Assembly: GCA_947455805.1 (NCBI GenBank)
Contig: CANGSN010000271.1
Location: 1-5,026 of the forward strand
DNA: 5,026 nucleotides
Origin: Planctomycetota bacterium
GTDB taxonomy: Bacteria; Planctomycetota; UBA1135; UBA2386
Direction of reading: 5' to 3'
In this document: positions 1 through 5,026 of the stretch, piece by piece
Position numbering within the stretch: position 1 is the first letter of the stretch
Layout: each line of letters opens with the position of its first letter
Program-made: the position numbers and the translations under genes
The notes under the pieces: model-generated
The model's input: the letters and a program-made list of their open reading frames with translations, nothing else
Told to the model about the DNA's origin: nothing
The model's database searches: none

Positions 1-68
1 ACGACGCCGGGGCCATCGCCTTCGCGGGAGTGGTGGATCGTGCGGCCTTGGCGCTGGACGGTCGGCAT
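1..68 (-). CDS. Probable alpha/beta-hydrolase-fold protein, N-terminal fragment (cut by window edge)
   Basis: The minus strand reads ATG at 68-66 and stays open to the window edge, giving MPTVQRQGRTIHHSREGDGP followed by GV. This resembles the first beta strands of alpha/beta hydrolases, whose N-termini often run 'G..I.Y...G.GP.VVLLHG', with the oxyanion-hole His-Gly directly after the point where this window stops. No catalytic residue is visible, so the call rests only on the shape of the N-terminus. The start lies 112 nt downstream of the stop of the second M28-type gene on the same strand. No good Shine-Dalgarno sequence precedes the ATG; the closest purine run is an AGG about 13 nt upstream. 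It could be the third gene of the operon or have its own promoter in the spacer. The start and even the reality of the gene are uncertain. Confidence 0.5.
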   Translation of the reverse strand, partial: MPTVQRQGRTIHHSREGDGPGV

Positions 69-180
69 CGGGCGCAGAGCCTAGCCGGTGCTGCGGGGCG
101 AGCGAGCGTGCGTCGGTCGAGCGAGGCGCGATCACGCCGCCTGCCGCACCGGGCGACGACCCGCGGACGGCGCCTCGGCG

Positions 181-1221
181 TCAGTCCTTGCGCAGCACGT
201 ATTCGCGTTCGATCGCCGGCAGCAGCGTCAGCACCACCTCGCCGACCTTCTGCAGGCTCGCCGCCGACACGTTCTCGATCGTGTCGGTGGCCTTGTGCCA
301 GTGCGGGTTGCCGTTCAGGTCGATCAGGTCGACGGCCGGGATGCCGACCTCGAGGAACGGCTTGTGGTCGTCGCTCGCCGCCTCGGCTCGTTGGAAGAAC
401 AGCGTCGCGTGGCCGGTGGCGACGGCGGCGCCGTAGACCAGCTCGCGCAGGCGGTGCGTCGAGTAGAGCTCCTCCTGGATGTGCAGGTCGGTGCGGCCGA
501 CCATGTCGAGCAGCACCATCGCGGCGATGCGCGGTTCGTCGCCGACGAGGCTCCTGTCGCGGTGCTGCTTGACGAAGCGCTTGCTGCCGAACAGGGCCCG
601 GGCGGCGTCGTTCCACGCCCAGTCGAGGCTCTCCTCGCCGTCGAAGAACACCAGCTCGATCGTCGCTTCGTGCTGCTGCTTGCTCAGCACCTCGGCCAGC
701 GCCAGCAGCAGGGCGACGCCGCTGGCGCCGTCGTTGGCGCCGGTGAACGTGAAGTTGTGGGCCGGGTCGGCGTGGCCGGTGGTGCACTTGGTGTCGTGGT
801 GGCACGCCAGCACGATGCGGTCCTTGCGCTTGCCGGGGATCGCCGCGCGCACGTTGCAGAACGTCACCAGCTCCTTGCGATCGGTCCAGACGTCGCGCTC
901 GGGCACGAGGCCGAAGCCGCGCAGCGTCGTGCCGATGTGGTCGAGCTGCTGCGTCCACCCCGGCGTGGGTTGCGCGCCGGTGTGGCGCGGACCGAAGCCG
1001 ACCAGCGTGCGCACGTGCGCGAAGGCGCGGTCGCCGAGGTCCTTCGGGGCAGGAACCGGTTGCAGCCGCGGCGCCTTGCCCTTGTCGATCTCGTCCTGCT
1101 GGCGGACCGTCGTGGGGGCCGGGGCGCGTAGGGGCGTGTCGCCACCCTGCTGCAGCGCGATGCCGGCACCGAGGCACGCGGCGCACAGGCCGGCCACCAG
1201 CATCGCGCTGTGTCGCTGCAT
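181..1221 (-). CDS. Exported M28-family zinc enzyme (glutaminyl-cyclase / aminopeptidase-like), downstream paralogue
   Basis: This is a 346-aa zinc-dependent enzyme of the M28 fold, which includes aminopeptidases and glutaminyl-peptide cyclotransferases. The N-terminus has a basic start (MQRHS) and a hydrophobic stretch at about 6-23, consistent with a signal peptide or membrane anchor. It has no lipobox, unlike its neighbour. A Pro/Lys-rich linker follows at about 30-60. Putative active-site residues occur in family order: HHDTK (H141, D143), GANDG (D164), FFDGEE (E196, E197), LLD (D239), DDH (284-286) and HWHKATDT (H309). By family knowledge D164, E197 and H309 would bind zinc. The ending H-x-x-x-D-T resembles M28 aminopeptidases, whereas the HxDTK and DDH motifs resemble glutaminyl cyclases, so the substrate is open. 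The ATG at 1221 is 8 nt past the upstream stop. An in-frame GTG at 1233 would overlap that stop by 4 bp and add four residues. Neither start has a strong ribosome binding site. Confidence 0.88.
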   Translation of the reverse strand: MQRHSAMLVAGLCAACLGAGIALQQGGDTPLRAPAPTTVRQQDEIDKGKAPRLQPVPAPKDLGDRAFAHVRTLVGFGPRHTGAQPTPGWTQQLDHIGTTLRGFGLVPERDVWTDRKELVTFCNVRAAIPGKRKDRIVLACHHDTKCTTGHADPAHNFTFTGANDGASGVALLLALAEVLSKQQHEATIELVFFDGEESLDWAWNDAARALFGSKRFVKQHRDRSLVGDEPRIAAMVLLDMVGRTDLHIQEELYSTHRLRELVYGAAVATGHATLFFQRAEAASDDHKPFLEVGIPAVDLIDLNGNPHWHKATDTIENVSAASLQKVGEVVLTLLPAIEREYVLRKD

Positions 1222-1229
1222 CGGCGTGC

Positions 1230-1233
1230 TCAC
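1230..1233 (-). other. GTGA stop/start overlap between the two M28-type genes
   Basis: On the minus strand the four bases GTGA hold the TGA stop of the upstream lipoprotein gene and, in frame with the downstream gene, a GTG that could start it (residues V-S-T-P before the ATG at 1221). Such 4-bp overlaps usually mean translational coupling. Whichever start is used, the genes are at most 8 nt apart and almost certainly share one mRNA. The ATG has a weak GAG 7 nt upstream; the GTG has none. Confidence 0.5.
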
Positions 1234-2249
1234 TTCTTGTGCACGAAGGCGTCGAGGTCGGCCAAGGCTTCGATGACGAGGTTGCCGGCGATCGCCAGCG
1301 ACACCGGATCCATCGCGTCGAGGTTGTCGTCCGGCGTGTGCCACCACTGCTCGTAGCCGTCGCGCTGCTGCGGTTGCTGGTTCGGTCGCAGCTGCTGCAG
1401 GTGCGCCGGAATGCGGAAGGTGAAGTCGATCATCAGGAAGGTCGGCACCCCGTACTTCCGGAAGTTCAGGTGGTCGTCCTTGACCGGCGTCATCGGCAGC
1501 GGGAACACCCGGTCGGCGATGCCCAGCCGGTCTCCGGCCTTCTTGAACAGCTCGATCAGCGAGCTGTTCGACTCCGCGTCCTTGTCGAACTTGACGTTCT
1601 TGCTGCCCATCAGGTCGAGCAGCACGAACGCCTTCACGCGCGGCATCACCTTCGTCTCCGACAGCATCTTGCAGAACGCGTCGCTGCCGAGCAGCGCGCG
1701 CTCGTCGTTCCAGATCCAGTCGACCGACTCCTCGGCGTCGATCCAGTAGAACCAGACGTTGGCCTTCGGCTTCGGCGTCTCTGCCTTGATCGCGCGCGCG
1801 AGTTCGATCAGCAGTGCCGGTGCGCCGCCGCCGTCGATGGCGCCCACGAACGGGAAGTTGTGGCTGCTGTCGTCGTGGCCGGCGGCGAGCTTGGTGTCGT
1901 AGTGGGCGCCGAACATCAGGATCGGGCCGTTCACCGGGTCCTCGCCGTCGATCCGCGTGTAGAGGTTGCGGATCGTCTTCTTCTCCTTCGCGTGCTCGAG
2001 CTCGTGGCGCTCCATCTTCAGCCCGAGCTTCTCGACCTCGGCCTGGATGTGGTCGGCGGTCTTGGCGAGCTCGGCCGAGCCGAACGGGCGCGGGCCGATC
2101 TTGACCATCGCCTCGACGTGGCGCATCGCCGCGCCGCCGTCGATCGGGCCCTTCGGCGCACCACCGCCGCAGGCGGCCAGCAGCAAGGGCAACGACAGGG
2201 TCGCCGCGGAGGAGAGGATCGAACGGAGCGAGCGGGGGCCGACGGGCAT
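1230..2249 (-). CDS. M28-family glutaminyl-peptide cyclotransferase-like lipoprotein
   Basis: This 339-aa protein begins with a typical lipoprotein signal: Arg residues at 6 and 9, a hydrophobic core, and the lipobox LAAC with Cys27, then a Gly-rich tether. The mature enzyme should be lipid-anchored outside the cytoplasm. Family motifs appear in order: GAHYDTK (H116, D118), GAIDG (D139), DAEES (E173, E174), LLDLMG (D212), KDDHLNF (D258-H260), GVP (267-269) and WWHTPDDN (H304). The LLDLMG, DDH and W-H-T-x-D-D-N motifs are close to animal glutaminyl cyclase, which makes N-terminal pyroglutamate. By analogy D139, E174 and H304 bind zinc and E173, D212 and D258 assist catalysis. The position of the cyclase's second active-site His appears to be Leu272. 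A Gln-rich insertion (about 284-301) lies just before H304. The first gene of the minus-strand operon, it starts at ATG 2249 because the signal peptide begins there; only a weak GGTGG precedes it. Cyclase versus aminopeptidase activity is not settled. Confidence 0.9.
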   Translation of the reverse strand: MPVGPRSLRSILSSAATLSLPLLLAACGGGAPKGPIDGGAAMRHVEAMVKIGPRPFGSAELAKTADHIQAEVEKLGLKMERHELEHAKEKKTIRNLYTRIDGEDPVNGPILMFGAHYDTKLAAGHDDSSHNFPFVGAIDGGGAPALLIELARAIKAETPKPKANVWFYWIDAEESVDWIWNDERALLGSDAFCKMLSETKVMPRVKAFVLLDLMGSKNVKFDKDAESNSSLIELFKKAGDRLGIADRVFPLPMTPVKDDHLNFRKYGVPTFLMIDFTFRIPAHLQQLRPNQQPQQRDGYEQWWHTPDDNLDAMDPVSLAIAGNLVIEALADLDAFVHKK

Positions 2250-2266
2250 CCCGGCAAGCTACCACC

Positions 2267-2278
2267 GACGGCGCCGTC
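2267..2278. promoter_or_regulatory. Perfect 12-bp palindrome, possible operator of the M28-type operon
   Basis: GACGGCGCCGTC reads the same on both strands and lies 17 nt before the start of the minus-strand lipoprotein gene. The symmetry does not extend further (C against A outside). A regulator binding here could block the minus-strand promoter or translation start region. In GC-rich DNA such palindromes also arise by chance, so this is only a candidate. Confidence 0.25.
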
Positions 2279-2345
2279 ACCCCAGCCTGAGGACCCGGTC
2301 GGACCAGCGGCCGAATGGCTCATGGCGCGTTCTGGAAGCGCCGAT

Positions 2346-2361
2346 AGGATCGAAGGATCGG
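2346..2361 (+). repeat. Two tandem 8-bp repeats upstream of prkA
   Basis: AGGATCGA is followed directly by AGGATCGG, two copies with a period of 8 bp and one mismatch. The first copy overlaps the TAGGAT -10-like box. The repeat may be a binding site or a chance duplication; an 8-bp period is not one helical turn. Confidence 0.35.
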
Positions 2362-2383
2362 GCGACGGGCGATGCCCGTCCCC
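2360..2383 (+). promoter_or_regulatory. Strong bulged hairpin in the prkA leader
   Basis: GACGGGC (2364-2370) and GCCCGTC (2374-2380) form a perfect 7-bp stem closed by the loop GAT. Beyond a single bulged C at 2363, GGG (2360-2362) pairs with CCC (2381-2383), giving ten G/C-rich pairs. It ends 5 nt before the Shine-Dalgarno sequence of prkA and no T-run follows, so it is not an intrinsic terminator. Possible roles are mRNA 5'-end protection, control of ribosome access, or a DNA operator. Confidence 0.5.
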
Positions 2384-2388
2384 GTTGC

Positions 2389-2393
2389 GAGGA
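2389..2393 (+). promoter_or_regulatory. Shine-Dalgarno sequence of prkA
   Basis: GAGGA lies 6 nt before the ATG at 2400. It fixes the start of prkA, even though the same frame has no stop codon for more than 1 kb upstream, through the opposite-strand genes. Confidence 0.8.
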
Positions 2394-2399
2394 CACGAC

Positions 2400-4427
<2,028 letters not shown>

Positions 4428-4437
4428 GGCCCGCACC

Positions 4438-4443
4438 GGAGGA
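4438..4443 (+). promoter_or_regulatory. Strong Shine-Dalgarno sequence of the yeaH/yhbH gene
   Basis: GGAGGA sits 6 nt before a GTG codon, in the 22-nt gap after prkA. It decides the GTG start at 4450; no ATG is available nearby in this frame. Confidence 0.85.
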
Positions 4444-4449
4444 TCCACC

Positions 4450-5026
4450 GTGTCCGTGCGCAGGATCGACCAGGACCACACGCGGTTCCGCCACATCGTC
4501 AAGGGCCGCATCAAGCGCGACCTCAAGCGCTTCGTCAGCTCCGGCGAGCTGATCGGCAAGCAGGGGCAGCGCTACGTGACGATCCCGCTGCCGCAGATCT
4601 CGCTGCCGCGCTTCCGCTACGGGGACAACCAGAAGCAGGGCGTCGGCCAGGGCGAAGGCGAGAACGGGCAGCCGGCACCGGGCCAGCAGGGCGACGGCGC
4701 CGGGCAGGCCGGCGAGGACGCCGGCAAGCACGGCATCGAGGTCGACGTGTCGCTCGAGGACCTCGCCAAGATCCTCGGCGAGGAGCTCGAACTGCCGAAC
4801 ATCGAGCCGCGCGGCCACAAGCAGCTGCGCACCGCCGCCGGCCGCTACACCGGCATCTCGCGCGCAGGCCCCATGTCGCTGCGCCACTTCAAGCGCACGT
4901 TCCGCGAGGCGCTGAAGCGGCAGATCGCGTCGGGCACCTACGACCCGGACCATCCGCTGGTGGTGCCGATCCGCGAGGACCTGCGCTTCCGTTCGCTGCA
5001 GACGCGGCAGGTGCCGCAGGCGAGTG
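4450..5026 (+). CDS. yeaH: YeaH/YhbH-family (DUF444) protein, N-terminal 192 residues, cut by window end
   Basis: From GTG 4450 the frame is open to the window end. Its start, VSVRRIDQDHTRFRHIVKGR, matches the DUF444 pattern of a basic helix (D..RF....KG.I..DLK..) followed by 'IPLPQISLPRF' (residues 45-55), which corresponds to the 'IP...I..P.F' segment of E. coli YeaH. A Gly/Gln-rich low-complexity linker spans about 58-92, as in YeaH. Then come VDVSLEDLAKILGEELELPN (98-117) and a basic Arg/Lys-rich helix. The window stops at about the point where family members reach the von Willebrand A-like domain with its D-x-S-G-S metal site, so that site cannot be checked. YeaH is the partner of PrkA/YeaG, and tight spacing plus a strong ribosome site fit co-expression. 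Full length is usually about 380-430 residues, so roughly half is present. The biochemical role of the family is not well known. Confidence 0.92.
   Translation, partial: MSVRRIDQDHTRFRHIVKGRIKRDLKRFVSSGELIGKQGQRYVTIPLPQISLPRFRYGDNQKQGVGQGEGENGQPAPGQQGDGAGQAGEDAGKHGIEVDVSLEDLAKILGEELELPNIEPRGHKQLRTAAGRYTGISRAGPMSLRHFKRTFREALKRQIASGTYDPDHPLVVPIREDLRFRSLQTRQVPQAS

Larger units (their letters stand above)
2250..2399. promoter_or_regulatory. Divergent promoter region between the M28-type operon and prkA
   Basis: This 150-nt gap separates the start of the minus-strand lipoprotein gene from the start of prkA, so promoters for both directions should lie here. No convincing -35/-10 pair is visible on either strand. 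The best -10-like box toward prkA is TAGGAT at 2345-2350 (4 of 6 matches to TATAAT), about 50 nt before the ATG, with no TTGACA-like box at the right distance. Structured elements inside it are listed separately: a 12-bp palindrome, an 8-bp tandem repeat and a hairpin. Confidence 0.6.

Noticed and set aside
124..142. An inverted repeat in the spacer after the second M28 gene (AGGCG ... CGCCT, with a near-palindrome around GATC) as a terminator.
   Set aside because: The stem is only 5 bp with a 9-nt loop, and no T-run follows on the minus strand; the spacer is simply GC-rich.
181..2280. One 699-codon minus-strand frame that could be read as a fusion covering both M28-type regions.
   Set aside because: Only the part below about 1233 is meaningful in this frame. 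Above it the real gene lies in another frame with its own stop at 1230-1232, so the two are separate genes.
2323..2339. A sigma-54-like promoter (TGGCGCG ... GC) upstream of prkA, tempting because yeaGH of E. coli is linked to nitrogen starvation.
   Set aside because: The GG and GC elements are 12 nt apart instead of 10 and the TTGC part does not match.
2360..2383. The prkA leader hairpin as an intrinsic terminator.
   Set aside because: It is followed by GTTGCGAGG rather than a T-run and lies inside the ribosome-binding leader of the gene it would have to terminate.
1239..2399. The prkA frame stays open for more than 1 kb upstream, which could suggest a longer fusion protein of about 1060 residues.
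   Set aside because: The extension lies antisense to two well-supported M28 genes, is made of low-quality Arg/Val/Leu/His-rich sequence, and prkA has a clear family N-terminus and Shine-Dalgarno site at 2400.

Overview
The window is GC-rich bacterial DNA with G/C-ending codons throughout. It is arranged around one divergent promoter region. The organism cannot be named from this sequence. High GC, a prkA-yeaH stress module and secreted M28-type lipoprotein enzymes would fit a Planctomycetota- or Myxococcota-like Gram-negative bacterium, but that is a low-confidence inference.

Left half, minus strand, read from about 2249 down to 1. A lipoprotein of the M28 / glutaminyl-cyclase-like zinc enzyme family (2249-1230) comes first. 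It is followed at once by a second, diverged member of the same family (1221-181; possibly starting at a GTG that overlaps the first gene's stop by 4 bp). After a 112-nt spacer, the first 22 codons of a probable alpha/beta-hydrolase-fold protein (68-1) run off the window edge. The two zinc enzymes look like an old tandem duplication, co-transcribed and exported.

Centre, 2250-2399. This 150-nt divergent intergenic region holds a perfect 12-bp palindrome near the minus-strand gene. On the prkA side it has a TAGGAT box, an 8-bp tandem repeat, a strong bulged hairpin and a clear Shine-Dalgarno sequence.

Right half, plus strand. prkA (yeaG; 2400-4427) encodes a full-length 675-aa PrkA-family AAA+ protein / serine protein kinase. 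After 22 nt and a strong ribosome binding site comes the first 192 codons of a yeaH/yhbH (DUF444) gene, which starts at GTG 4450 and is cut by the window end. These two are the classic PrkA-YeaH pair of stationary-phase, starvation and sporulation responses. In many bacteria a spoVR/ycgB gene follows, and it would lie just past the right edge here.

No RNA genes, CRISPR arrays, insertion sequences or phage genes are seen. I found no clearly new system. The most useful leads are the leader hairpin of prkA, the unusual P-loop of PrkA, and the diverged tandem glutaminyl-cyclase-like pair with its altered active-site surroundings.
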